NCBI GenBank assembly: GCA_963735495.1
Contig: CAVTLG010000014.1
Coordinates: 1 to 64,000 of the forward strand
Direction of reading: 5' to 3'
DNA: 64,000 bases
Source of the DNA: CAVTLG01 sp963735495
Lineage (GTDB): Bacteria; Chloroflexota; Ktedonobacteria; Ktedonobacterales; Ktedonobacteraceae
The notes below the pieces were generated by a model. It had not been told where the DNA came from, made no database searches, and saw only the letters and a list, made by a program, of their open reading frames with translations. Positions 1 through 9,568 of the stretch are shown one piece after another; within the stretch, counting starts at the first letter, position 1, and each line of letters opens with the position of its first letter. Position numbers and translations under genes: made by a program.

Positions 1-36
1 ATTGCATACTGCACTCCTTCCGCATGGTTAGCGTGT

Positions 37-2068
37 CTATTGAATTTGATGTTCATACTTGTGATGAGGGTGTTCGCCAGGTGGTGGGAACAACATAATC
101 CCACGGCCATCAGCATGGTACATGGGAATGCACCCAGCTCGCCCCCAATTCCTGATCGTCTCTGGAGACACTCCATAGGCTTGAGCAGCTTCAGTGGCGG
201 ATAAGAAGCCGCGTTCCCGGAGCCTGGCTCCATGATCTTTCAAGTGATTGTAGCGTCGTAAGGAGAGAACCCGTGTGGCGTGAAACAATTTGCCTTCATA
301 GGTGCGCCAACCCCGTTGATTCAGTTGTTCAGCCACTTCCGCATCGGTGTACTCCTCAAGTAATTGGTCCATGAGCGTGATGACCTCCTGCGCTGAACGA
401 CGACCCTGGCTGATCGGAAGTGTGATCGTCTGAGTGGCTCCTCCTGGAAAACGCAGTTGGGCCGTAATCACCTCGTCTTTGCGCAAGGTCACATCTTTCG
501 AGCAACAAACGCACCATGCGTTTGCGGTCTCGGTCGGACGTGCGTTCATCGTGCCAGACACGGGGAAAATCTTCGACCAGGTTCGTAATGGCCTGACGTT
601 CTAGCGCCGTGAGGCGATGTTGTTCCTGTTCCTGCTGCTTTTGAACGTCCTCCTGAATCTGGGTGTACTCCTGCAAACGGGCATTCCATTCAGCTTCCAG
701 GACGGAGGCCACCAAGCGATTCTCAGGATCAACGCGCACAAAGCGACGTTGTGCCAACTCTGCTGCATAGCGTGCGCGTTCAACCTGCTGGTCTCGGAGT
801 CGCTGTGCCGCTTCCACTTGGGCATGCAGTTCTTCGTACACCTGGTGTGCGGTGTCAAGCGTAAAGGGAGTCATTTGAGCTAGTAAGAGATCTGCAATGG
901 TCGTATCGAGTCCTGCACCCAGAATATGCTGACAAGTTTCCTCGGTCGCATGCTCGATCCGTTCCTTCTGACACACATATTCTGGGATGAGTCGTGTTCC
1001 CTGCTCAGCTTGATGATAGCGGACGGTCATGCGATTGCCGCATTTTCCGCAGATGACCAATCCTTGCAAGAGAGCTGGCCCTTCTCGTGCAGGGCCATGT
1101 TTCCGGTCACCCCCAAAGACTTGACGGTTTTGCTGTAATTGCTGACGATTCGCTTCAAACTCCTGCCAGGTGATGTAGCCCACATGGACATCCTGGAAGA
1201 GAAATGGCCAGTCTTCTTGCGGCACTGTCTCCACATGCAGGGAACCATCCAGCCCTTTGCTGGTATGCGTTCGTCCATAGCAGAATGCCCCAGCATAGCG
1301 CGGATTCCGCAGAATTTTCAGCACGCCATTGTGGGTGAGGGCAGACCAATGGATCGTTCCGGCATGAGGGCCGGTACGAACACGGTGGGGAAAGAGCAGG
1401 TGTTGATCCCGAAAGTACCTCACTGTAGCCCAGGCAGACGCAGTCCGTTTGAAGGTCGCAAAGAGCACCCGAAAGGCGTGTTGCACCTGAGCATCGGGAT
1501 CAAGATGGACGGCCTTCTCCACATACACCAATCCGACGGGCAACTGGAGCTTGAGAGCGGCTCGTTGCGCTTGATTGAGAATCCCTCCTCTCAGACGAGC
1601 CCGCAGAATGTGGAGCTCTGCTTCCGACATGGTGCCTTTCATGCCCAGGAGTAAACGATCATTAAAGGTTGCAGGATCATAGAGCCCATCTTCATCCAGA
1701 ATGAGTGTTCCCGTCATGGAACACAATTCTAACAGATGATGCCAATCCAACGAACTGCGTGCTAACCGGGAGACTTCCAGGCCCATCACCAACCCCACAT
1801 GACCAAGTCCCACCTCGGCAACCAGGCGCTGAAAGCCTTCTCGATCAACGGCGGACGCTCCCGATTGACCAAGATCCTGATCAATCACCACGACCCGCTC
1901 AGTTGGCCAACCCAAGGCAATCGCACGTTCGCGTAAGGCATATTGCCGTGCGGTACTTTCCGTATTTTCAAGCACCTGGTGCAACGTACTTTGTCGCACG
2001 TAGAGCATCGCTTGCCGTTGGATATGCCGAGCCGTCACTTTTTGAGACAGGCCAGGAAGCAGCGTCAT
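37..2068 (-). pseudogene. Large serine recombinase, frameshifted
   Basis: Large serine recombinase that would cut and rejoin DNA through a phosphoserine link. The N-terminal resolvase domain has the YVRQST motif with the likely nucleophile Ser27, and an SRLARSS stretch follows. Then come the recombinase domain, a zinc ribbon (CGKCG ... YVCQ ... C) near residues 345-385, and a coiled coil. The frame breaks after LLLE (about residue 524). The homologous C-terminus, with a helix-turn-helix (EAAQAYGVSPETIRNWGRAG), continues in another frame from 37 to about 505. Removing one base from the TTT at 496-498 joins them into about 676 residues. The ATG at 2068 was chosen because it overlaps the upstream stop as ATGA and the resolvase domain starts there. 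It ends a coupled minus-strand operon. Whether the break is decay or a sequencing error cannot be told here. Confidence 0.9.
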
Positions 2069-2301
2069 GCCAACACCTCTGCAATCATCGTAGCAACCAG
2101 CGTCGCGAACGGCGTCGCGTTGCCAGGAAACGTCGGCGCAAAGTGCGCTGACGATGACGGTGGGAGTGGCCGCACTACCGCCAGCCAGGTGACCAGTCCT
2201 CCACACAGGATGTGAGCAAGCCCAGGTGGGCGTATGGCTGAAGGGGACAAGGCCCATGCCCGTATCGGTTCATAGCCGAGTTCATTGTGCAGCGTCTTCA
2301 C
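2065..2301 (-). CDS. Small ORF coupled to recombinase
   Basis: Unrecognised 78-residue ORF. Its start overlaps the stop of the upstream HTH gene (ATGA at 2298-2301) and its stop overlaps the recombinase start (ATGA at 2065-2068). Two such junctions in a row argue for translation, since a chance ORF would rarely fit so exactly. The middle is hydrophobic and proline-rich with no motif I can name. It may mainly serve to couple translation of the HTH gene to the recombinase. Function unknown. Confidence 0.5.
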   Translation of the reverse strand: MKTLHNELGYEPIRAWALSPSAIRPPGLAHILCGGLVTWLAVVRPLPPSSSAHFAPTFPGNATPFATLVATMIAEVLA

Positions 2302-2750
2302 GATGGCCCCCCTTTTTTCGCCGACCGGGCGAGGGCACGTTCAATGCTGCGAGGATGAACCGTCAGGTGATGCTCTTCTTGTACCCACTGCGCCAGTTGA
2401 GGTGGGGAGAGCGTCTTTGCCAACGGCTGAAGCTGTCCCATGAGCTCTTCGGTGAGCTTGTGGGCATGACGCGGTCCGGTTGGCTCAGGCAGTAATCCAA
2501 CGATCCCTCCCTGTTCCCAGGAAGTTTGTGCGGCGTAAAAGGTGGGACGGGAGAGGGCAAACAATGAGGTCGCATGAGCGACAGCATCGCCATCAACCCA
2601 TACCCGTCGTAAGAGCTCATATTTGACTTGCACCAGATCCCGTGGATCAAAGAAGGGCGATCCACTCGTAAAGAGGGGGTCTCGGACCTGATCGGGATGC
2701 GGATGAAGCGTGTGCGATTGGCGCAAGAGCGCAAGTTTTTCGTCTGACAT
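2298..2750 (-). CDS. Helix-turn-helix protein of recombinase module
   Basis: Protein of 150 residues. Residues about 30-75 (VQVKYELLRRV ... HATSLFALSRPTFYAAQTSW) read as a helix-turn-helix like those leading transposase-type genes. A second helical part (LAQWVQEEHHLTVHPRSIERAL) resembles another winged helix. The ATG at 2750 was chosen over an upstream one because AGGAG lies 7 bases before it and a good promoter ends about 30 bases upstream. It is first in an overlapping operon with the 78-residue ORF and the recombinase, so it is probably the element's DNA-binding accessory or regulator. The partner role is inferred from context. Confidence 0.75.
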   Translation of the reverse strand: MSDEKLALLRQSHTLHPHPDQVRDPLFTSGSPFFDPRDLVQVKYELLRRVWVDGDAVAHATSLFALSRPTFYAAQTSWEQGGIVGLLPEPTGPRHAHKLTEELMGQLQPLAKTLSPPQLAQWVQEEHHLTVHPRSIERALARSAKKGGPS

Positions 2751-2784
2751 ACAGCACTCCTGAAAAAGAATACCAGATGGTTCT

Positions 2785-2813
2785 AGTATGACTCTTTTTC
2801 GACCATATGTCAA
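2785..2813 (-). promoter_or_regulatory. Promoter of recombinase operon
   Basis: On the minus strand TTGACA (2808-2813) is followed by a 17-base spacer and CATACT (2785-2790). The -35 box is consensus and the spacing ideal. The predicted start lies about 30 bases before the ATG at 2750. Confidence 0.7.
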
Positions 2814-2923
2814 GGAAAAAAGATGCACAATTCTCTCAACGATGATGCCAGCTACTGCGAAGAATGAGTCGATATCTCTTTGTTCTTCGGCGTTATTTCC
2901 TTGACACTCCCGGCAAAATTTGC

Positions 2924-3205
2924 TTACCACGTGGTTGCCTCCTTTTGCCCCTGGTCGATTCGTTGCAGGAGGTGAGTCAGAGCCAGGAGATCCTTCACTT
3001 GAAAAGCTGCGCGACCTGCAGCCACGACGACACCTGGATCGGGAGGGACAAGACTGGTCCAGGCCGCTGGGAGCGTTCGTACATGATCAGGGGTCTCGTA
3101 GAACGTGACCCGATACTCTCCCCAGTTGTGGCGATAATTGAGGATCTCAAACTGCTCTCCGTACAAGGGATGAAAGGGATGGGTAACGGTGAAAATTCCT
3201 TCCGC
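2924..3205 (-). CDS. DUF5372-like protein
   Basis: Short protein resembling DUF5372 (VTHPFHPLYGEQFEIL, HNWGEYRVTFY, PAAWTSLVPPDP, GRAAF), a family of unknown function that I recall next to HTH and recombinase genes in soil bacteria. The conserved part begins near 3190, before any ATG in this frame. Initiation would have to use TTG at 3166 or an unusual codon just after GGAAGGA, directly behind the stop of an upstream ORF (3205-3207), so translation may be coupled or the gene may be broken. It is the promoter-distal neighbour of the recombinase operon and belongs to the same module by context. Family assignment is from memory of the motif. Confidence 0.55.
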   Translation of the reverse strand, partial: AEGIFTVTHPFHPLYGEQFEILNYRHNWGEYRVTFYETPDHVRTLPAAWTSLVPPDPGVVVAAGRAAFQVKDLLALTHLLQRIDQGQKEATTW

Positions 3206-3321
3206 TAGAGATGGAGGCCGTGTAGTTGACGGCTGAGTCCAAGGCTCAAGTAGAGCGTCAACTGCGTATAACGTTCAGGTTTTTGGTAGTGCCACACTGC
3301 CGGTGAAGGTCTCAAAGCATC
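3205..3321 (-). pseudogene. Coding remnant upstream of DUF5372 gene
   Basis: A 38-codon open stretch between stops, reading PAVWHYQKPERYTQLTLYLS... and ending 3205-3207 just before the DUF5372 frame. Composition is protein-like and helical, but no good start is present. Probably the tail of another gene of the recombinase module. Confidence 0.35.
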
Positions 3322-3364
3322 CTATGAAAACGAACTCGGACAAGGAGGCCTTCACCACTGGTTC

Positions 3365-3664
3365 TCAGCGACCTGGTTGCCATACCTTGACATGACGAAA
3401 AACGACATTTGTCGATGTCTCATCATCTTCATTTTCCATGGCCTCCAGACCAATTTGTCCATGATGCAATGTATTACCTGTATTGAAAGTCGCAATATGC
3501 TGCTTATTCACATAAAGCTCGAAATTGCCCCCCTGGACAACAACCGCTATCCTATTTGGCTGATTCGGACGCATATCGATTGCCGCATTGTAATTGCTTA
3601 TCAGGTTGATGGCGTTTTTGGCCTTGTCATAATTCAGGCCATAGGAAGCGGCATGGTCGAGATT
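3365..3664 (-). pseudogene. Lectin-like (DUF1080/laminin-G type) C-terminal fragment
   Basis: Continuous frame of about 99 codons, in the same reading frame as, and directly after, the TAG stop of the NACHT gene (3665-3667). It reads as the second half of a concanavalin-A-like beta-sandwich: NRIAVVVQGGNFELYVNKQ, then GQIGLEAMEN and VVFRHVKVWQP. The first half of the domain is absent, so this is either the remains of a separate sensor protein fused by deletion or a former C-terminal part of the NACHT gene cut off by a stop. No start signal precedes it. Confidence 0.6.
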
Positions 3665-6055
3665 CTAGAGGCCGATCAGTAGTACACTAAGCAGAGCGAG
3701 TGCCAGCCCTCCAATCAAGCCAGTACTTATCATCCAGGTTTTGTCGGTATTCCAGGTCAGCCCTTGCGTCAGCCCGAAGATTAGCCAGGCAGGTAACAGG
3801 AAGAGTAGTCCGCTCAATACGCTATTGCGTGCGGAACGTCGTATACCTTGATTGGGCCTGACCAGAGTCTGTTCCTCCATCTTTTTGCTAGACAATCCAC
3901 CGACCAGTATGCTGAGAAGCCCAAACGTCAGCACACTAAGCAACCCATACACTACTCCCGTATTGAATCCCAAAGAGAGTCCGAGCAGTTTTCCCAGGGC
4001 CATCCCGTAGAAGATCCCGAAGATCGTGCCAACGACAATTACTTGTGCCAGCGCTTCGCTCTTGCTCAGACTCTGCCAGATGTTTTTCCATATCCAGGTC
4101 AGCAGTCTTGTGGGGCCAAGATGTATCTCCACTTGACTTGTGCTTGCCAGAGCCAATCCCCCGATCACTGCAATGAGCACGCCACTGACCAGTCCATAAC
4201 GGAATGCAACGAGAAGCACATCATTGAGCCAGTAAATGTTCCCCCAGACCAGTGCGTCCAGTCCAGCTATCAGCCACATAAGGAGACCGACGACTACCCC
4301 AAAGAGGAGTCCGAGGGCGAGGCCGGAAATCAATCCGACCAGCACGCGATTGTGCAAAGAACCTCGGGATGCTAGATGTGATGGATCAAGAGATTGTGCT
4401 CCTCGCTCGTCCCCTGGCAATGTACGTATGATCTCATGGAGTGTGTGAAAGAGGAAACCGCCAAAGATGAAGAGCAGAGCGCCGAAAGCGATACTTCTCG
4501 CTGGTAACATTCCTATATTGCTTCGCCAACCCAACTGTTTGAAGATCAATTGACCGCGCTCGCTGAAGAGCACACCACCGAGCAGCCCAAAGAGCAGTCC
4601 AATCCCTACTCCATAACTCTTACCCAGACGTTGCCAGATGTTTCCCCACGACCAGCTAATCATCTCGGCAGGTTTGATTTCAGGCTCTATTCTGCTCAGC
4701 AAACCATAGATCACTGCACTGAGTACTCCGAAGCTTAGTCCATCGGTGAGCACACCACTCGAGGAGGACTGTACATTGCTTAATGTGGTAGACAGATCAG
4801 AAGTGAGCAGGTCGTGCGGTAATGAGATAAATATGCGGTAGAGCATAAAGGTCAGCCAGCCAGTGAGGCCGATGAGTACGCCGATGCTCCCTCGCACAAG
4901 CACGGCGAATGCAAGAGACTGCTTTTTCGTAGCCAGCCAGGTGGGCTGCATGCGTTCCAGGTAAAAGACGGTCTGGCTGTGTGCTTTCAGCTCTCCGGCT
5001 AGCCAACTGAGCCAATGTATCGTCTGCTCGTGAGTGTATGGGGTCTCCGCACCACGACGGTGCAGCATCCGCTCCACGTACGTCGTAAAGATCCGTTGCC
5101 GCCGGAGTTCCGGTGTGCTTGCCTCGACCAGGTCATCCAGTGACTCTCCTACATACGCCAGTGTGAGCACGTTGAGCATCAGTGGGACCTTTGCCATTTC
5201 TAGCAGATCCTGGTCCTTCTGCAACAACTCTCGTATGGCCGCAAGTTGCTCGCCTCCACTTGCCATATAGGCGTCGATCTGCTCAGAAGTGAGTGGCTGG
5301 ACGACTACCGCGTGCTGAAGGATCAGCGGTGTCGAAACTGCCAATGCCTCATAGTCAGCGCTACGGCAACAGACCACCATCGGGAGCAGGCCGTGCGCCT
5401 GCCGATAGGTATTGATGGCCCTCACGCATGCTGCGCGGCACTCCCTTGTCACCTCATCCAGTCCGTCGAGCAGAGGCAGGATCTGATCCTCCTCAACCCA
5501 TTTCTGGCCGAGCTTTGGCGGGACCTGATACTTACTATTTAGTTCTTCTATCAGCCAGGTATCGAGTGGCTGGCGCTTGACCGCCCAGGAGGAGAGATTG
5601 AACACGACAGGGAGAGGATGTTCTTCCTGTTGTTGTGCACGATTGAGCAAGTCGCGCGTCAATTGCAGGAGCAGCGTTGTCTTGCCGGAACCTGGAGTGC
5701 CCAGGATGAGCAATTCTTCCCCTGCCTGCTCATAGACCTGCGTGATGTGCGTGGCGGATGGCAGCACGGGAGCATACTGGCTCGTCTCTTGTACCATCAA
5801 TTCCCAGGGATTCATGACCGCATCGGTCTGTTCCTGTAGTCCTAGTTCAAGCAGCGCAGCTCCATGGAGTGATTGCTCGAGTACCCCTGTGATCCAGAAA
5901 GCCCGCACTTTGGCTAGTAAACGTTGTCGATTCGGATCTTTTGGTTTTACAGGTGGAGGTGTCGCATACACATTGATTGAGGCACTACTCCCCTGTCCGG
6001 CTTGCACAATAGAGTAGCTAGCAGCCTGCTGGTCGAATGGTGGTTCCTGGGCCAT
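3665..6055 (-). CDS. NACHT-family NTPase with polytopic membrane tail
   Basis: STAND-type NTPase of 796 residues. Walker A is GTPGSGKT at 119-126 and Walker B is LLDGLDEV at 195-202, followed by a NACHT-typical helical part. From about residue 385 to the end there are around ten glycine-rich hydrophobic helices, which would anchor the switch in the membrane. The N-terminus carries a short tag, SIVQAGQGSSASINVYA. Such proteins are used for signalling or defence; the ligand and effector are not evident. The start at 6055 has GGTGA just upstream. It is divergent from another NACHT gene across an AT-rich spacer. The last helix ends abruptly at the stop and a lectin-like fragment follows in frame, so the C-terminus may be truncated. 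Confidence 0.85.
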   Translation of the reverse strand: MAQEPPFDQQAASYSIVQAGQGSSASINVYATPPPVKPKDPNRQRLLAKVRAFWITGVLEQSLHGAALLELGLQEQTDAVMNPWELMVQETSQYAPVLPSATHITQVYEQAGEELLILGTPGSGKTTLLLQLTRDLLNRAQQQEEHPLPVVFNLSSWAVKRQPLDTWLIEELNSKYQVPPKLGQKWVEEDQILPLLDGLDEVTRECRAACVRAINTYRQAHGLLPMVVCCRSADYEALAVSTPLILQHAVVVQPLTSEQIDAYMASGGEQLAAIRELLQKDQDLLEMAKVPLMLNVLTLAYVGESLDDLVEASTPELRRQRIFTTYVERMLHRRGAETPYTHEQTIHWLSWLAGELKAHSQTVFYLERMQPTWLATKKQSLAFAVLVRGSIGVLIGLTGWLTFMLYRIFISLPHDLLTSDLSTTLSNVQSSSSGVLTDGLSFGVLSAVIYGLLSRIEPEIKPAEMISWSWGNIWQRLGKSYGVGIGLLFGLLGGVLFSERGQLIFKQLGWRSNIGMLPARSIAFGALLFIFGGFLFHTLHEIIRTLPGDERGAQSLDPSHLASRGSLHNRVLVGLISGLALGLLFGVVVGLLMWLIAGLDALVWGNIYWLNDVLLVAFRYGLVSGVLIAVIGGLALASTSQVEIHLGPTRLLTWIWKNIWQSLSKSEALAQVIVVGTIFGIFYGMALGKLLGLSLGFNTGVVYGLLSVLTFGLLSILVGGLSSKKMEEQTLVRPNQGIRRSARNSVLSGLLFLLPAWLIFGLTQGLTWNTDKTWMISTGLIGGLALALLSVLLIGL

Positions 6056-6190
6056 AGTTCACCAATGTATCTTTCCCGTGCCAGGGTGACGTTGATCTGT
6101 GCCATACTTCCCTGTCCACCCTGGGCGATTGTTTCCCTTCCTTTTCTTTGCCGTCTCGGCAGAAGCGTATTTCTGTATCCCCTTTCTCAT
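5944..6190 (-). pseudogene. Duplicated N-terminal tag ORF in another frame
   Basis: An ATG at 6190 opens a frame reading ETIAQGGQGSMAQINVT, a second version of the tag found at residues 15-30 of the NACHT protein (SIVQAGQGSSASINV). It then runs out of frame over the NACHT start and stops near 5944. It looks like a duplicated or frameshifted older N-terminus rather than an independent gene. Confidence 0.35.
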
Positions 6191-6584
6191 AAATGAAAAA
6201 GGGCGTGATGCTGTTCCCATCACCATACCCTATTATATACTATAATGCAAGCTTATCTATATATAAGTAAATACCATGAAATTTTACTGTTATAGAGTTT
6301 TCTTTTAACAGAACATGTTTGCCAGAAAATTACGAAAATACCCTATCTCTCCGCTTTCCTGGTGGATGTGCTGTAAAAATGAGAAGCAAAGAAACATCAG
6401 CCAGAACCACCTTTTTCTAAACGCTGTCCAAAAATTCGATGCTCAGCTCAAATAGTAGTTCTTGTTTTGGTGCAAAAGTGAATGAGCTTATTTGACGAAT
6501 GTGAATTTTATTAGTAAAGTAATCGCGTAACTATTTCAATGTATTTTACGTAGTAGAGGTATTGTTTCTGCAAAGGAAATATCT
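6191..6584. other. AT-rich divergent intergenic region
   Basis: About 390 bases between the two divergent NACHT genes, much richer in A and T than the coding sequence. Several TATAAT-like boxes lie on both strands near 6222-6250. No ORF was seen. Probably holds the promoters of both NACHT genes. Confidence 0.6.
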
Positions 6585-9397
6585 ATGGGCATGCCACCTC
6601 CTGATCCCAAACGCTGGCCTATAATCCTGCTCCTTGGTGCTGCTATCTGTCCTCCATTTGCGGCAGTGCTCACGTTCCTGCGCATTATTCCCCTTCCCTG
6701 GTTGACTGATAACCCCTGGAGAGCAGGCGGTTTCTTTGTGCTCTACGTGGTCTTTCTTGCCGTCATAGGCATTGGGGGGAAGGTGTGGCTACGCCTTGAA
6801 GGAACATGGCTTGATCAGTGTAGCCAGATGGTGGATCATCTGGCTCGCCGTCTCGTGTCTGGCTATGATCATCATTATCGCGAGTATTTCCGCTATGAGC
6901 ACCGTGATCTCGATGTCAAAGGACTTGGGACACAAGGGGCCTACACCCTGGATTTGGAGCACGTCTTTGTCGAACTGAGTATTGACGCAACACCCGCCCA
7001 TCAGGCATCTGCCAATCCCCTCAATATTCCGCACGCGCTTCTGGAAGGTTCGCACACTATCTGGGATTATTTACAAGCTCAACAGACGGAGGGTCAGCAT
7101 ATTGTCGTACTTGGTGCTCCTGGCAATGGGAAAACGACGCTGCTCAAGCACCTGGGACTCTGCCTGCTGCAACAAAAATCCTCCCGCCGACGCCCTCTCG
7201 CCTATACGCTTCCCATCTTGCTCTTCCTGCGTGAACAGAAGGAGGCGATTGCACGCGACCCGGACTATGCTTTAGCGGATGCGGTGAGGGCCTCTACCAC
7301 CAAATGGAAACACGTTATGCCACCGGGATGGATTGAACGCCACCTGGACAAGGGACGCTGCCTGGTATTGCTCGATGGACTCGATGAAGTTGCAGACAGA
7401 CAGACACGACAACAGGTTGTGGCATGGGTTCAACAGCAGATGACTGCCTATCACTGCAATCGCTTTATTGTTACCTCGCGCCCCTATGGGTATCACACCA
7501 ACCCGCTGGAGAAAGTCATGATTCTGGAGGTCCAGTCATTTACGCCGGTACAGATTGACAAATTTGTCCGCAACTGGTATCTGGCCAATGAGATTAAAAG
7601 GGCCGTGCGTGATGATCCTGGGGTGCGCATGAAGGCCAGTGAGACGGCAGAAGAACTGCTGCGTCGTCTGCGGAGTATACCCGGATTGATCGAACTGGCG
7701 GTCAATCCACTGCTGCTAACCATGATTGCGACGGTGCATCGCTATCGTGGTTCGCTCCCTGGAACACGTGTTGTGCTCTACAAGGAAATCTGCGAGGTCT
7801 TTCTGGGCAAAAGGCGGGAGGTCATTGGCATTCAGCAAGAAATGCGGCCAGAACAGCGACAATTAGTCTTACAGGCGCTTGCCTATCAGATGATGCTCGA
7901 TGGTATCAGGGAAATTCGTGCTGCCAGAGCCCAGACGATTATTCATGGAGCACTGCGCCAGGTGAGTCCATCGTTTTCCCCAGTGACTTTCCTCCAGAGC
8001 ATTGAACAGGTCAGTGGTTTGCTCCTGGAACGAGAGCAGGGGATCTATATCTTTTCTCACCAGACCTTTCAAGAATACCTGACTATGATGCACATCCAAA
8101 AGTATCATCTGGACCGACAACTTATTCAGCACGTGGATGATACCTGGTGGCACGAAGTGATCCGGCTGTATTGTGCGCAGGCAGAGGCTACACCTATCAT
8201 TAACGCCTGTTTACAACGCGCAACCGCGTCCATACCCGCGCTGGTTCTAGCCCTGGAGTGTGCGGGAGAGGCTCTCAGCGTCCAACCTGAGATGGCAAAA
8301 CGCCTGCAAGATCTCCTGGCATCCTGGCTGGAAAGTGCTGATCCCGAACGGCGGCGTGTAGCGTTAGAGGCTTTCCTGACAAGGCGGCTCAAGCAGATGG
8401 TGCAGAGCAAAGGAGGGATCTATGTCGATACTGCGTTGATTACTTGTGCCGAATACCAGCTATTCGTAGACGATCAGCAAGTCAAAGGCATATGGTGTCA
8501 GCCAGATCACTGGGAGCATGACCATTTTAAAACGGGCCTGGCACAGCAGCCGGTTCTTGGCATACGTGCCTCTGATGCTGAAGCATTTTGTGTCTGGCTA
8601 ACTCAGCGCGAAGCTGGCATCTGGCAATACCGCATCCCCCAAAAGGAGAAGTCCAACCTGAAGCCATCCACCTACCGACAGGTTGGCAGACACCAATTGG
8701 CTTCTGGGAAAAGGGGGAGGACATGTTCAGGTGGATCAAGCATCCATCGGCACGCGGTAAGCAGTCTAGCCAGAAGAAGGACGACCATCTGTATCCATTG
8801 GATCTGGACCTGCGCCATATTCGTCAGGTGCGTCATACGCAAGAAGAGGGTCAAATGACCGACCTCGCTCGTGCTCGCGATCTCGCCCTAGCCAGCGCCA
8901 GTGATCTTGCTCGTACCCTCGCCGGTGAATTCGATCTCGCTATCACGCTCGTCGTCAACCTCGCTAATGCCCACGATCTCGCTAGTGCTCGCGATCTCGC
9001 CCGCGCCCTCGCTCACGCCAGTGACCTTGCCCTGACCAGCGCCAGTGACCTGGCTCGCGCTCTTGCCCGAGCCAGCACGAATGACCTTGTCGCTGCCCTG
9101 GCCAGTGCTCGTGCCCTGGCCAGTGACCTCGCTCTTGCCAGTGCCCTGGCCAGCGACTTTGCCAGAGCTAGCGATCTCGCTTGCGCTCTCACTAAGGTAA
9201 GTTTTATGACTATCGAGCTTGCTCGTATCCCTGGTCATCCACATAAGACCGATTTTATCTTTTTCACCCAAATTTTTGTGCTATTAAGTCGTAGTCTTGA
9301 ACAGCTTGTTCTGCTTTGTAATTATAAGAAACATCGTACATCTCCAATAACTTCGTTAACCACTCAGGAAATTCACGAATCTAGACCTATGCAATGA
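6585..9397 (+). pseudogene. NACHT NTPase with FGE-type domain and DLA repeat, frameshifted
   Basis: Begins with two membrane helices (about 12-36 and 47-66). A NACHT module follows with Walker A GAPGNGKT (177-184) and Walker B VLLDGLDEV (261-269), then a helical region. From about residue 610 there is a formylglycine-generating-enzyme-like (SUMF1) domain (VDTALITCAEYQLFVDD ... ASDAEAFCVWL). After WQYRIP (8637) the domain continues in the -1 frame (KGEVQPEA, LPTGWQTPIGFWEKG); one missing C in CCCCC (8636-8640) would repair it. The second frame then carries a long Leu/Ala/Asp/Arg repeat and stops at 9397. AAAGGA lies upstream of ATG 6585. Probable membrane-bound STAND switch; substrate unknown. 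Confidence 0.8.
8855..9193 (+). repeat. Degenerate DLA/ARA coding repeat
   Basis: About 113 codons made almost only of Ala, Leu, Asp, Arg and Ser, with DLARARDLA-like units recurring every 6, 8 or 10 residues. At DNA level this is an array of imperfect gctcgc/gatctcgcc blocks. It is predicted helical. It lies in the second frame of the broken NACHT-FGE gene. Confidence 0.75.
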
Positions 9398-9398
9398 G

Positions 9399-9515
9399 AT
9401 GATGAGCCGGCTTCTCCAGTTCGAGCGGCGCCTACATGAAGAAGAACCGGCATATGAGGGTTTGCTCGTTGTTAAAGAGCGTAAAGAGGTATTTGCAGAT
9501 ACGGAAGAAAAATAA
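9399..9515 (+). pseudogene. Short ORF, possible NACHT-FGE C-terminus
   Basis: 38 codons starting MMSRLLQFERRLHEEEPAYEG and ending in TAA at 9513-9515. It uses the first frame of the NACHT-FGE gene and starts 2 bases after the stop of the second frame. The content (charged helix, then LLVVKERK) looks like a real protein end, so it may be the original tail after a second frameshift, or a tiny separate ORF. Confidence 0.35.
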
Positions 9516-9527
9516 TCTGTTCCTCGT

Positions 9528-9559
9528 CCTCATCTCAAGCATGCTCGCTTGAGATGAGG
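9528..9559. terminator. Perfect 13-bp hairpin between convergent genes
   Basis: CCTCATCTCAAGC (9528-9540) and GCTTGAGATGAGG (9547-9559) pair perfectly around a 6-base loop. It lies between the ends of the convergent NACHT-FGE and Cache genes and likely terminates both, although no long T run follows on either strand. Confidence 0.6.
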
Positions 9560-9568
9560 TAACATTTA

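Noticed and set aside
8630..8660. Programmed -1 frameshift in the NACHT-FGE gene
   Set aside because: CCCCCAAAAGGAG is not a proper X-XXY-YYZ heptamer in the zero frame (CCC CAA AAG), and similar single-base breaks occur in four other genes, so an indel is simpler.
8888..9271. Minus-strand ORF rich in Gly/Thr/Ser opposite the DLA repeat
   Set aside because: It is the mirror of the low-complexity coding repeat; repeats without stops on one strand tend to be open on the other.
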